A stretch of DNA of 64,000 nt from Paracoccaceae bacterium (GCA_016124615.1 WGNF01000003.1:124001-188000), one strand, 5' to 3'. Positions 19,025 to 27,545 are shown, counted from the stretch's first letter. The notes: generated by a model not told the origin, from the letters alone. Numbers and translations: made by a program.

Positions 19025-19783
19025 ATGGATTTGCGAAGAGGCGGGATAATCCTCCTGACGTGGTTTGCGCTCTGTTTGGCAGTTTCGGCCACGACCGGAC
19101 CGCTGGGGATTGCATCCGCTCAGAATTGTACTGCGGAAAACGGCCCTTTTGGACTTGGCACTACGATCCATTGCGAAGTCACCAACCTGTCGGCTACGGC
19201 AATGGCGACCCTCAAGATGTCGATTGTCATTTCCGAACCTGGCCGCAGTGTGCCGTGGTTGCGCGCGGGCCAATTGGGCACTGACCCAACGAACGGTCCG
19301 GAGGTCATGGATATTCCGGGCGGGATCGAGCCCGGCGAGATGGTGCCTGTGACCTTCACCGTTCTCCAACGTCTGAGCGACCGCGCGGAGCCGAAGGGGC
19401 TTGTCGTGGCGGTGACGGTCGTGGCGGCAGAAGACGCACACGGCAGCGACATCGGCGGAGCCGATGCGGTGGAAGCACGAGGCGATGTGGTTACTGCAAT
19501 CGCCCGCGCAATCGAAAGATGTTGGATTGTCGACCCCGGCTCGGCTTCGGCCAATGTTGTTTTGGGCGTGCGGCTCGTGGTTGGGGCGGACGGGCGAGCA
19601 AAAGCTGACTCGATTGAGCAAACATCAGCCAAAGGCGGTGACGAGACTGCAATACGAGTTGCATTCGAGCGCGCGAGGCGATCGATCCTGAGGTGCGCGC
19701 AGATTGCCAACGGGTTGCCGATCGGGGATGGCGGCAGGTTGGTTGAGTTGATTTTCGATCCCGTTACGGGTGTACGGCGGTAG
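19025..19783 (+). CDS. Exported hypothetical protein, low-GC orphan
   Basis: The product has about 252 residues with a clear signal peptide (IILLTWFALCLAVSATTG, cleavage probably near ASAQ). The middle (about 45-130) looks like a beta-rich domain. The last 85 residues (ERCWIVDPGSASANVVLGVR, then ILRCAQIANGLPIG) resemble in outline the TolA/TonB C-terminal fold, with two cysteines spaced as in TolA-like domains, but this is only a resemblance. A sixty-base line I counted is 57% GC, well below the neighbours, and the gene breaks the usual acpP-fabF adjacency. An alternative start is 19004. I see no ribosome site that decides between them. Confidence 0.6.
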   Translation: MDLRRGGIILLTWFALCLAVSATTGPLGIASAQNCTAENGPFGLGTTIHCEVTNLSATAMATLKMSIVISEPGRSVPWLRAGQLGTDPTNGPEVMDIPGGIEPGEMVPVTFTVLQRLSDRAEPKGLVVAVTVVAAEDAHGSDIGGADAVEARGDVVTAIARAIERCWIVDPGSASANVVLGVRLVVGADGRAKADSIEQTSAKGGDETAIRVAFERARRSILRCAQIANGLPIGDGGRLVELIFDPVTGVRR

Positions 19784-19891
19784 TGCAGTCCGCCGGGGGC
19801 AGCCGATAGGAAGCCATCGACCTCGCGCATTGCGCCACCGGACAGGCCCGTGTATCTCTGCGCCCGGATATGAAAACGGACGGGGGTGCCG

Positions 19892-21154
19892 ATGCGTCGG
19901 GTGGTTGTCACGGGACTGGGGATGGTCACGCCGCTGGCTTGCGGGGTCGAGGCGACCTGGGCGCGTCTGCTGGCCGGGCAGTCGGGGGCGGGGCCGATCA
20001 GCCGGTTCGACGCGAGCCATTTGCAGACGACCTACGCCTGCGAGATCCCGCGTGGCGACGGCAGCGACGGCACGTTCAACCCCGACGACTGGATGGAACC
20101 CAAGGACCAGCGCAAGGTCGATGACTTCATCCTCTACGGGATGACGGCGGCGGTGCAGGCGGTGCGGGACTCGGGCTGGGAACCGGCGACCGAGGAAGAT
20201 CGCTGCCGGACCGGCGTGATGATCGGCTCGGGCATCGGCGGGCTGTCGTCGATCGCCGAGACGGCGGTGCTGCTGAAGGAACGCGGGCCGCGGCGGGTGT
20301 CGCCGTTCTTCATTCCGGGCGCGCTGATCAACCTGATCTCGGGTCAGGTGTCGATCCGGTTCGGGTTCAAGGGGCCGAACCATGCGGTGGTCACGGCCTG
20401 TTCGACCGGCGCCCATGCCATCGGCGATGCGGCGCGGCTGATCCAGTGGGGCGATGCCGATGTGATGGTGGCGGGCGGCGCGGAAAGCCCGATTTCGGAA
20501 ATCGGCATTGCCGGGTTCAATGCCTGCAAGGCGCTTTCGACCAAGCGGGGGGCGGAGCCGGAGAAGGCGTCGCGGCCCTATGACGCGGACCGCGACGGCT
20601 TCGTGATGGGCGAGGGTGCGGGCGTGGTGGTGCTGGAGGAATACGAGCACGCCAAGGCACGCGGTGCCAAGATGTATGCCGAGGTGCTGGGCTATGGGCT
20701 TTCCGGCGACGCCTATCACATCACCGCGCCGAGCGAGGATGGCAACGGCGGCTACCGGGCGATGCAGGCGGCGCTGAAGCGGGCCGGGCTGCAACCGGCG
20801 GACATCGACTATATCAACGCGCATGGCACCTCGACGATGGCGGACACGATCGAGCTGGGTGCGGTGGAGCGGTTGATGGGCGATGCGGCGGCGGCGGCGA
20901 CGATGTCGTCGACGAAATCCTCGATCGGGCACCTGCTGGGCGCGGCCGGGGCGGTGGAGGCGATTTTCTGCGTGCTGGCGATGCGCGACCAGATCGCGCC
21001 GCCGACGATCAACCTTGACAACCCGGCGGTGGCGCCGGTGCTGGATCTGGCGCCGAACGTGGCAGTGAAGCGGAAGATCGACGTGGCGCTGTCGAACTCG
21101 TTCGGCTTTGGCGGCACCAATGCGAGCCTCGTGCTGGGCCGGGTGCCGGGCTGA
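19892..21154 (+). CDS. fabF: 3-oxoacyl-ACP synthase II
   Basis: FabF condenses malonyl-ACP with acyl-ACP and sets chain length and unsaturation. The 420 residues carry the nucleophile C170 in VTACSTGAH and the two active-site histidines in NAHGTST (about 310) and SSIGHLLGAAG (about 346), plus the glycine-rich NSFGFGGTN near the end. I start at the ATG 19892 (MRRVVVTGLG); a GTG two codons earlier is possible. Its TGA shares a base with the mltG ATG. Confidence 0.96.
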   Translation: MRRVVVTGLGMVTPLACGVEATWARLLAGQSGAGPISRFDASHLQTTYACEIPRGDGSDGTFNPDDWMEPKDQRKVDDFILYGMTAAVQAVRDSGWEPATEEDRCRTGVMIGSGIGGLSSIAETAVLLKERGPRRVSPFFIPGALINLISGQVSIRFGFKGPNHAVVTACSTGAHAIGDAARLIQWGDADVMVAGGAESPISEIGIAGFNACKALSTKRGAEPEKASRPYDADRDGFVMGEGAGVVVLEEYEHAKARGAKMYAEVLGYGLSGDAYHITAPSEDGNGGYRAMQAALKRAGLQPADIDYINAHGTSTMADTIELGAVERLMGDAAAAATMSSTKSSIGHLLGAAGAVEAIFCVLAMRDQIAPPTINLDNPAVAPVLDLAPNVAVKRKIDVALSNSFGFGGTNASLVLGRVPG

Positions 21155-22323
21155 TGTGGCGCTCGCTCGCCTCCAATGCGCTGACGCTGTTCATCGTGGC
21201 GCTGCTGGGCGTTGCGGGGCTGGTGGGCTGGGGCGAGAAGACCTACAGCGGGCCGGGGCCGCTGACGCAGGCGGTCTGCGTGCGGGTCGACAAGGGGGCG
21301 AGCGTCGCCTCGATCAGCAAGGTTCTGCTGGCGCAGGGGGCGATTTCGAACGGCACGATCTTTCGGCTGGGGGCGCAGTATTCCGGCCAGCCCGAGGGGC
21401 TGAAGTTCGGCAGCTACCTGGTGCATCCGGGCGCCTCGATGGCGGATATCTTCGACACGCTGACCAAGGGCGGGCAGAGCAGCTGCGGCACCGAGGTGAA
21501 CTTTCGCATCGGCGTGACGGATGCGCAGATCGTCGTGCGGACGCTGGACCCGACGACGGAAGCCTTTGTCGAGGTTGCGAAATTCGATCCGGGCGCCGAT
21601 CCGGTTCCGGCCGCCTATACCGATGCCGAGAAGGTGCCGGATACGCGCTACCGGGTGACGCTGGCCGAGGGGGTGACCAGTTTTCAGGTGGTGGACAGCC
21701 TGAAGAAGGTGGATTTCCTGACCGGCGACGTGGCCAAGCAGCCCGACGAGGGCAGCCTCGCGCCCGAAAGCTATGAGCTGACGCGGGGCGAGCCGCGGGT
21801 GCAGCTGATCGGCGAGATGCAGGCCCGGCAGGCGGCGACGCTGGCCGAGCTTTGGGCCGGGCGCGCGGCCGGGCTGCCCTACAAGACGCCGGGCGAGGCG
21901 CTGGTGATGGCTTCGCTGGTCGAGAAGGAAACCGGCGTGCCGGAAGAGCGGCCGGAGGTAGCCTCGGTCTTTCTGAACCGGCTGGCGCAGGGGATCAAGT
22001 TGCAGACCGACCCGGCGGTGATCTACGGCATCACCAAGGGGCAGGGCACGCTGGGGCGGGGGCTGCGGCAAAGCGAGTTGCGGGCGAACAACCCCTACAA
22101 CACCTATGTCATCGACGGGCTGCCGCCGGGGCCGATCGCCAATCCGGGCCGCGCGAGCATCGAGGCGGCGCTGCATCCGGCGGACACGAAATACCTTTAT
22201 TTCGTGGCGGACGGGACCGGCGGCCATGCCTTTGCCGAGACGCTGGCCGAGCACAACAGGAACGTGGCCAAGTGGCGCGCGATCGAGGCGGCGCAGGGCA
22301 TCGCGCCGGATGCGGGCAACTGA
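21154..22323 (+). CDS. mltG: Endolytic murein transglycosylase MltG
   Basis: MltG cuts nascent glycan strands at the inner membrane and is thought to release them from the polymerase. The 389-residue protein has one N-terminal transmembrane helix (about 9-26), a LysM-like region (VCVRVDKGASVASISKVLL), and the YceG catalytic domain with the essential glutamate E257 in SLVEKETG. It overlaps fabF by one base. It is the last gene before the GTA cluster, the same boundary seen in other Rhodobacterales. Confidence 0.95.
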   Translation: MWRSLASNALTLFIVALLGVAGLVGWGEKTYSGPGPLTQAVCVRVDKGASVASISKVLLAQGAISNGTIFRLGAQYSGQPEGLKFGSYLVHPGASMADIFDTLTKGGQSSCGTEVNFRIGVTDAQIVVRTLDPTTEAFVEVAKFDPGADPVPAAYTDAEKVPDTRYRVTLAEGVTSFQVVDSLKKVDFLTGDVAKQPDEGSLAPESYELTRGEPRVQLIGEMQARQAATLAELWAGRAAGLPYKTPGEALVMASLVEKETGVPEERPEVASVFLNRLAQGIKLQTDPAVIYGITKGQGTLGRGLRQSELRANNPYNTYVIDGLPPGPIANPGRASIEAALHPADTKYLYFVADGTGGHAFAETLAEHNRNVAKWRAIEAAQGIAPDAGN

Positions 22324-22337
22324 GGCGGCGGCCGGGG

Positions 22338-22352
22338 TTAACAACAGGTTAA
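22338..22352. promoter_or_regulatory. Perfect CtrA box upstream of GTA
   Basis: TTAA (22338-22341), seven bases, TTAA (22349-22352): an exact match to the alphaproteobacterial CtrA consensus. It lies 15 bases after the mltG stop and its near edge is about 42 bases upstream of the -35 element of the GTA promoter, near -84 of the predicted transcript start. Confidence 0.7.
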
Positions 22353-22377
22353 CGTTGCGCGCGACAAGCCTTTGATA

Positions 22378-22422
22378 CTGAACGATTTTCAGCTTGACTT
22401 TGCGGGCGGTCCAAGGTATCCC
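22378..22422 (+). promoter_or_regulatory. GTA operon promoter with adjoining dyad
   Basis: TTGACT (22394-22399), a 17-base spacer and TATCCC (22417-22422) make a good sigma-70-type promoter, predicting a start near 22429 and a leader of about 95 bases before g1. Immediately upstream, CTGAA-N5-TTCAG (22378-22392) is an inverted repeat that abuts the -35, where an activator such as GafA could sit. The regulator assignment is inference. Confidence 0.6.
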
Positions 22423-22524
22423 TTGTGACATGCTAGAAGAGGTGGGCAAGCGGCACGGGGCAACCCGGCGCCGCTTTTCCGTTTCTCTCGGGCGGACCGG
22501 CAAGAGGGGCAGGTTCGCAATCAC

Positions 22525-22848
22525 ATGACAGTTCTGACACCCGAGGACGGGGCGACGCCGCGAAACATGATTTCGCAGGCGACGCTGCTTTACGAGACGG
22601 CGGCCGATGTTTTCGCGCTGGTCATCGACGAGGCGCGGGACGGCGATCCGAAAGCGGCCAAGGAAGCCACGGCTTATGCCAAGGAGTTCCGGCAGGCGCT
22701 GCTGGCGGTTCTGAACGAAAGGACGACGGTTGAAAAACTCCGCAAAGACGCCGAGGGAATCGTTCACGATTTCGCCCTCGATTTCGACCGGGCGCGCGCT
22801 GAGATCGGGCGCCGCCTGGCTTGCCTCCGCGACGCCGGAGACGGTTGA
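22525..22848 (+). CDS. GTA g1, small terminase subunit (TerS)
   Basis: This is the first gene of the particle operon. The 107-residue helical protein matches RcGTA g1, which was identified as the small terminase that recruits host DNA for packaging. Helical segments ISQATLLYETAADVFALVID and a charged coiled-coil part after residue 60 (FRQALLAVLNERTTVEKL) fit a TerS oligomerisation region. No clear helix-turn-helix is seen, in keeping with the nearly sequence-independent packaging of GTAs. It overlaps the terminase gene at its 3' end. The start is the ATG at 22525. Confidence 0.8.
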   Translation: MTVLTPEDGATPRNMISQATLLYETAADVFALVIDEARDGDPKAAKEATAYAKEFRQALLAVLNERTTVEKLRKDAEGIVHDFALDFDRARAEIGRRLACLRDAGDG

Positions 22849-24142
22849 CGCCTTTCTGGAGGGGCTGACCGACGAGGCGCTGCTGGCGCTGCCGTGGCTG
22901 TTCGAATTCTGGGCGCTGCCACATCAGCTGCCCCCGGTGGGGGCCTGGCGAACCTGGGTGATCATGGGCGGGCGCGGGGCGGGCAAGACCCGCGCCGGGG
23001 CCGAATGGGTGCGCGCCGAGGTGGAGGGTGCGCGCCCGCTGGACCCCGGCCGCTCGACCCGGGTGGCGCTGGTCGGCGAGACGGTGGATCAGGTGCGCGA
23101 GGTGATGATCTTTGGCGACAGCGGGATCCTCGCCTGTTCGCCGCCCGACCGGCGGCCGGATTGGGAGGCGGGGCGAAAGCGGCTGGTCTGGCCCAACGGC
23201 GCGGTGGCGCAGGTGTTTTCGGCGCATGAGCCGGAAAGCCTGCGGGGGCCGCAGTTCGATGCCGCCTGGGTCGATGAGCTGGCGAAGTGGAAGAAGGGGC
23301 AGGAAACCTGGGACATGTTGCAGTTCGGGCTGCGGCTGGGCGAGTTGCCACGGCAGGTGGTGACGACGACGCCGAAGAACGTCGGCGTGCTGAAGGCGAT
23401 CCTGCGGAACCCCTCGACCGTGATCACCCATGCGCCGACCGAGGCGAACCGGGCCTATCTTGCGGCCTCGTTCCTGCAGGAGGTGCGAGCGCGCTATCAG
23501 GGCCAGCGGCTGGGGCGGCAGGAACTGGACGGCGAGCTGATCGAGGATGTCGATGGCGCGCTGTGGCCAGCGGCGGTGCTGGAGGGCTGTCAGGTTGAGG
23601 GCCTGCCGAAGCTGGACCGGATCGTGGTGGCGGTGGACCCGCCGGTGACCGGCGGGCCGGGCGCCGATGCCTGCGGCATCGTGGTGGCGGGCGTGGTGAT
23701 GAAGGGGCCGCCGCAGGACTGGCGCGCCTACGTGATCGAGGATGCGAGCGTCGAGGGGGCATCCCCGGCGCAGTGGGCCCATGCGGCGGTGGCGGCGGTG
23801 CAGCGGCACGGCGCCGACCGGCTGGTGGCCGAGGTCAATCAGGGCGGCGAACTGGTGGAGCGGGTGATCCGGCAGGTGGACGCGCTGGTGCCGTTCCGGG
23901 CGGTGCGGGCCTCGCGCGGCAAGGCGGCGCGGGCGGAGCCGGTGGCGGCGCTCTATGAGCAGGGCCGGGTGAAGCACTTGGTTGGCCTGGGCAAGCTGGA
24001 GGAAGAGATGGGCCGGATGTCGGTGCAGGGCTATCAGGGCAGCGGCAGCCCGGACCGGGTGGATGCGCTGGTCTGGGCGCTGACCGAGCTGATGGCGGAC
24101 CCGGCGCGGGCGTTTCAGGCGCCGCGGGTGCGCGGGTTGTGA
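22730..24142 (+). CDS. GTA g2, large terminase subunit (TerL)
   Basis: This is the packaging ATPase and nuclease that fills GTA heads with host DNA. Walker A GGRGAGKT lies at about residues 80-87, Walker B FDAAWVDE at 176-183, and the RNase-H-like nuclease domain in the C-terminal half (VVAVDPPVTGGPGADACGI and DRVDALVWALTEL near the end). The conserved fold begins around AAWLASATPETVDAFLEGL, about residue 28. The only ATG is at 22730, which would overlap g1 by 119 bases, and no GTG or TTG is available nearer the fold, so the true start is uncertain. All motifs are intact. Confidence 0.9.
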   Translation: MKNSAKTPRESFTISPSISTGRALRSGAAWLASATPETVDAFLEGLTDEALLALPWLFEFWALPHQLPPVGAWRTWVIMGGRGAGKTRAGAEWVRAEVEGARPLDPGRSTRVALVGETVDQVREVMIFGDSGILACSPPDRRPDWEAGRKRLVWPNGAVAQVFSAHEPESLRGPQFDAAWVDELAKWKKGQETWDMLQFGLRLGELPRQVVTTTPKNVGVLKAILRNPSTVITHAPTEANRAYLAASFLQEVRARYQGQRLGRQELDGELIEDVDGALWPAAVLEGCQVEGLPKLDRIVVAVDPPVTGGPGADACGIVVAGVVMKGPPQDWRAYVIEDASVEGASPAQWAHAAVAAVQRHGADRLVAEVNQGGELVERVIRQVDALVPFRAVRASRGKAARAEPVAALYEQGRVKHLVGLGKLEEEMGRMSVQGYQGSGSPDRVDALVWALTELMADPARAFQAPRVRGL

Positions 24143-24150
24143 GGGCAGCG

Positions 24151-24204
24151 CCGGGGGGCTTCGCGCCCCCCGGACCCCCCGCGGGATATTTGGGCCAAGA
24201 TGAA
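24151..24204 (+). repeat. Intergenic hairpin element, full copy B
   Basis: CCGGGGGGC/GCCCCCCGG hairpin followed by ACCCCCCGCGGGATATTT and GGGCCAAGATGAA. It lies between GTA g2 and g3, and an inverted copy of its tail follows about 50 bases later. Confidence 0.75.
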
Positions 24205-24250
24205 TGGAGAGAAGGGCGCGCCGGGTGGGCGGATCGCCCCCGGCACCCCT

Positions 24251-24280
24251 TTCATTTTGGCCAAAATATCCCCGCCGGAG
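24251..24280 (-). repeat. Inverted tail of the intergenic element
   Basis: TTCATTTTGGCCAAAATATC and CCCGCCGG is the element's tail in reverse. With copy B it makes a long imperfect inverted repeat in the roughly 200-base gap between terminase and portal genes. Confidence 0.65.
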
Positions 24281-24340
24281 GCTCAGGCTGGCCAGAGGCG
24301 GGCCGGGGCGCGGATGAGGCACGGAAAGAGGAGCGGACGG

Positions 24341-25519
24341 ATGGTGTTGGATTTCCTGCGGCGCAAGGGCGAGCCGGTGGCGGCGCCGGAGCGCAAGGCC
24401 TCGGCCACCGGGCCGGTGATCGCCTGGGCGGGGGCCGGGGGCCGGGTGGCCTGGAGCCCGCGCGATGTGGGCTCGCTGACGCGGCTGGGGTTCATGGGCA
24501 ACCCGGTCGGGTTTCGCGCGGTTCGGCTGATCGCGGAAGCGGCGGCGGCGCTGCCGCTGGTGTTTCAGGATGCCGACCGGCGCTATGACCTGCATCCGCT
24601 GGCGGCGCTGATCGCGCGGCCGAACGGGGCGCAGGGGCGGGCGGAGCTGTTCGAGGCGCTTTACGGGCAGCTCTTGCTGTCGGGCAACGGTTATCTTGAG
24701 GCGGTGATGGGCTCTGGTCGGTTGCCGGGCGAGCTGCATGTGCTGCGCGCGGACCGCATGACGGCGGTGCCGGGGGCGGATGGCTGGCCGGTGGCCTATG
24801 ACTATGCGGTGGGCGCGCGCAAGCTGAGGTTCGACATGACCGGGGCGGTGGCACCGATCTGCCATGTGAAGAGCTTCCACCCGCAGGATGATCACTACGG
24901 CTTTTCGCCCCTGCAGGCGGCGGCGGTGGCGATCGACGTGCACAACAGCGCCAGCGCCTGGTCGAAGGCGCTGCTGGACAATGCGGCGCGGCCCTCGGGG
25001 GCGATCGTCTACAAAGGCGTGGACGGGCAGGGCAGCCTGTCGCCCGACCAGTACGAGCGGCTGGTGGCGGAGATGGAAAGCTACCATCAGGGCGCGCGCA
25101 ATGCCGGGCGGCCGATGTTGCTGGAGGGCGGGCTGGACTGGAAGCCGATGGGGTTTTCGCCCTCTGACATGGAGTTCCAGCAGACCAAGGAGGCGGCGGC
25201 GCGGGAGATTGCGACGGCCTTCGGGGTGCCGCCGATGCTGATGGGCATTCCGGGCGACGCCACTTACGCGAACTATCAGGAGGCGAACCGGGCGTTCTAC
25301 CGGCTGACCGTGCTGCCGATGGCGACGCGGGTGACGGCGGCGGTGGCGCATTGGCTTTCGGGCTTTACCGGCGAGGTGGTGGAGATCCGGCCCGATCTGG
25401 ATCAGGTGCCGGCGCTGGCGGCGGAACGCGACCAGCAATGGGCGCGGGTCGGCGCGGCGAGTTTCCTGAGCGACGCCGAGAAGCGGGTGATCCTCGGGTT
25501 GCCACCGGCGGCGCCATGA
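24341..25519 (+). CDS. GTA g3, portal protein
   Basis: The 392-residue HK97-family portal forms the ring through which DNA enters the head and to which the tail attaches. Diagnostic segments include LTRLGFMGNPVGFRAVRLIA near residue 45, ALYGQLLLSGNGYLEAV near 105, and the TKEAAAREIATAFGVPPMLM then YANYQEANRAFYRLTVLP region (about 285-330). A strong AGAGGAG site precedes the ATG at 24341. It overlaps g3.5 by 4 bases (ATGA). Confidence 0.93.
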   Translation: MVLDFLRRKGEPVAAPERKASATGPVIAWAGAGGRVAWSPRDVGSLTRLGFMGNPVGFRAVRLIAEAAAALPLVFQDADRRYDLHPLAALIARPNGAQGRAELFEALYGQLLLSGNGYLEAVMGSGRLPGELHVLRADRMTAVPGADGWPVAYDYAVGARKLRFDMTGAVAPICHVKSFHPQDDHYGFSPLQAAAVAIDVHNSASAWSKALLDNAARPSGAIVYKGVDGQGSLSPDQYERLVAEMESYHQGARNAGRPMLLEGGLDWKPMGFSPSDMEFQQTKEAAAREIATAFGVPPMLMGIPGDATYANYQEANRAFYRLTVLPMATRVTAAVAHWLSGFTGEVVEIRPDLDQVPALAAERDQQWARVGAASFLSDAEKRVILGLPPAAP

Positions 25520-25761
25520 CGGCGCGGCGGGCGGCGGCAGGCTCGCGCTATCTTTACGACAGTTTCGACGCGACGGCGGCGCGGGTGGAGGCGAACGAAC
25601 GGGTCGCCGAGGAACGCTGGGGTGCGCTGGAATACCGGCTGAACCAGATCGAGGGCACGCTGGAGCGGGTCGAGCGGCGGCTGTGGCTGGGGGTCTATGG
25701 CGTCGCGGGCTTTCTGCTGGCGCAGGGGGCCGAGGTTCTGGTGCGGGCCATCATCAAGTGA
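25516..25761 (+). CDS. GTA g3.5, head formation protein
   Basis: The 81-residue small protein at the position of RcGTA orfg3.5, which is reported as needed for head formation. It has an amphipathic coiled coil (RVEANERVAEERWGALEYRL, about residues 19-50) followed by one hydrophobic helix (LGVYGVAGFLLAQGAEVLV) at the C-terminus, so it may be membrane-bound. Start and stop codons overlap those of the portal gene as ATGA. Confidence 0.75.
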   Translation: MTARRAAAGSRYLYDSFDATAARVEANERVAEERWGALEYRLNQIEGTLERVERRLWLGVYGVAGFLLAQGAEVLVRAIIK

Positions 25762-25771
25762 GGATTTCCGA

Positions 25772-26326
25772 ATGGACATGACGGATTACGGGCTGGAGCG
25801 AAAGTTCCAGCAGGTGGCGCCGGGGCTGGTGATGTCGGATGGCGCGACGGTCGAGGGCTATGCCTCGGTGTTCGGGCTGCGCGATCAGGGCGGCGATGTG
25901 GTGATGGCGGGGGCCTACGGCGCCTCGCTGACCGCGCTGACCAAGCGGGGGGGCCGGGTGAAGATGCTGTGGCAGCACGACCCGGCGCAGCCGATCGGGG
26001 TCTGGGACGAGGTGCGGGAAGATACGCACGGGCTGTGGGTCAAGGGGCGGCTTTTGACCGATGTGGCGCGGGGCCGCGAGGCGGCGGCGCTGGTCGGCGC
26101 GGGGGCGATCGAGGGGCTCTCGATCGGCTATCGCACGGTGGCGGCGACCAAGGACGCGCAGGGCCAGCGGGTGCTGACGGAACTGGAGCTTTGGGAGGTG
26201 TCGCTGGTCACCTTTCCGATGCTTGCGCAGGCGCGGGTGGCGGCCAAGGGCGAGGCGCCCGATGCCGTCTGGCGCGAGGTGGCGGCGGCCTTCGAGGACG
26301 CACGCCGGGAGCTGGCCGCGCGCTGA
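25772..26326 (+). CDS. GTA g4, HK97-type prohead protease
   Basis: The 184-residue maturation protease trims the scaffold part of the capsid protein inside the prohead. Family features are VEGYASVFGLRDQGGDVV, the catalytic H69 in LWQHDPAQPIG, S117 in IEGLSIGYR and E142 in LELWEVSLVTFPM. The start at 25772 has GTGAGG upstream. It lies directly before the capsid gene, as in HK97-like phages and RcGTA. Confidence 0.92.
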   Translation: MDMTDYGLERKFQQVAPGLVMSDGATVEGYASVFGLRDQGGDVVMAGAYGASLTALTKRGGRVKMLWQHDPAQPIGVWDEVREDTHGLWVKGRLLTDVARGREAAALVGAGAIEGLSIGYRTVAATKDAQGQRVLTELELWEVSLVTFPMLAQARVAAKGEAPDAVWREVAAAFEDARRELAAR

Positions 26327-26363
26327 GCGGGCCTGAACGGTTCATCCATCAGAGGATCACGGG

Positions 26364-27533
26364 ATGACGATGAGCGAGACGAAGGCCGGGGCTGCCGAGG
26401 TGAAGACCGCGCTGGCCGGGTTTCTGGGGGAATTCAAGAGCTTCCAGAACGAAATGAAATCGACGTTGCAACAACAGGAAGAGCGACTGACCATGCTGGA
26501 TCGCAAGACCATGACCGCGGGCCGCCCGGCCCTTTCGATGGCCGCCGAGATCGAGGCGCCGCACCAGAAGGCGTTCGACGCCTACCTGCGCTCGGGTGAC
26601 GATGGTGGCTTGCGCGGGCTTGTGCTGGAGGGCAAGGCGCTGAACACCGCGGTGGCGGCGGATGGCGGCTATCTGGTCGATCCGCAGACGGCGGCGACGA
26701 TCCGTTCGGCGCTGAAATCCTCGGCCTCGATCCGGTCGATCGCCAATGTGGTGACGGTGGAGGCGACGACCTTCGATGTGCTGATCGACCACGGCGACGT
26801 CGGCACCGGCTGGGCCACCGAGGCGGGCAGCATCGCCGAAAGTGCGACGCCGCAGATCGACCGCATTTCGATTGCGCTGAACGAGTTGAGCGCGATGCCG
26901 AAGGCGAGCCAGCGGCTGCTGGACGACAGCGCCTTTGACATCGAGGGCTGGCTGGCGGGGCGCATCGCCGACAAGTTCGCCCGCGCCGAGGCGCAATCGT
27001 TCATTTCGGGCGACGGGGTGGACAAGCCGAAGGGGTTCCTGAGCCATCCGGCGGTGGCGGAAGGCGTCTGGGCCTGGGGCAACCTGGGGTATGTCGCCAC
27101 CGGCAATGCGGGCGATTTCGCCACCACCAATGCCTCGGATGCGGTGGTGGATCTGGTCTATGCGCTCGACTCGACCTACCGCGCCAATGGCGCCTTCGTG
27201 ATGAACTCGAAAACCGCGGGCGCGGTGCGCAAGATGAAGGACGCCGACGGCCGGTTCCTGTGGGCCGATGGGCTGGCGGCGGGCGAGCCGGCGCGGCTGA
27301 TGGGCTATCCGGTGCTGGTGGCCGAAGACATGCCGGATATTGCGGCCGATGCCTATGCGATCGCCTTCGGTGACTTCCGCAGCGGCTACACGGTCGCGGA
27401 ACGGCCCGACCTGCGGGTGCTGCGCGATCCGTTCTCGGCCAAGCCCTACGTGCTGTTCTACGCCTCCAAGCGCGTCGGCGGCGATGTCAGCGACTTCGCG
27501 GCGATCAAGCTTCTGAAGTTCGCGGTGGCCTGA
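26364..27533 (+). CDS. GTA g5, major capsid protein (HK97 fold)
   Basis: This is the head shell subunit. The 389-residue precursor has an N-terminal helical scaffold domain (about 1-90, with FKSFQNEMKSTLQQQEERL) that should be removed by g4; the likely cut is after K91, leaving a mature end ALNTAVAADGGYLVDP and a product near 31 kDa, as described for RcGTA. The rest is a typical HK97 shell domain with the VNVVTV-like spine helix region and a C-terminal YVLFYASKRVGGDV strand. A second in-frame ATG follows two codons later. A strong hairpin lies after the stop. Confidence 0.95.
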   Translation: MTMSETKAGAAEVKTALAGFLGEFKSFQNEMKSTLQQQEERLTMLDRKTMTAGRPALSMAAEIEAPHQKAFDAYLRSGDDGGLRGLVLEGKALNTAVAADGGYLVDPQTAATIRSALKSSASIRSIANVVTVEATTFDVLIDHGDVGTGWATEAGSIAESATPQIDRISIALNELSAMPKASQRLLDDSAFDIEGWLAGRIADKFARAEAQSFISGDGVDKPKGFLSHPAVAEGVWAWGNLGYVATGNAGDFATTNASDAVVDLVYALDSTYRANGAFVMNSKTAGAVRKMKDADGRFLWADGLAAGEPARLMGYPVLVAEDMPDIAADAYAIAFGDFRSGYTVAERPDLRVLRDPFSAKPYVLFYASKRVGGDVSDFAAIKLLKFAVA

Positions 27534-27545
27534 CGGCGCCGGGAA

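Noticed and set aside
22622-25438. Open frame of over 900 codons on the minus strand opposite terminase and portal genes
   Set aside because: Arginine/proline/histidine-rich translation with no domain. It mirrors the codon bias of the real plus-strand genes, as GC-rich DNA often does.
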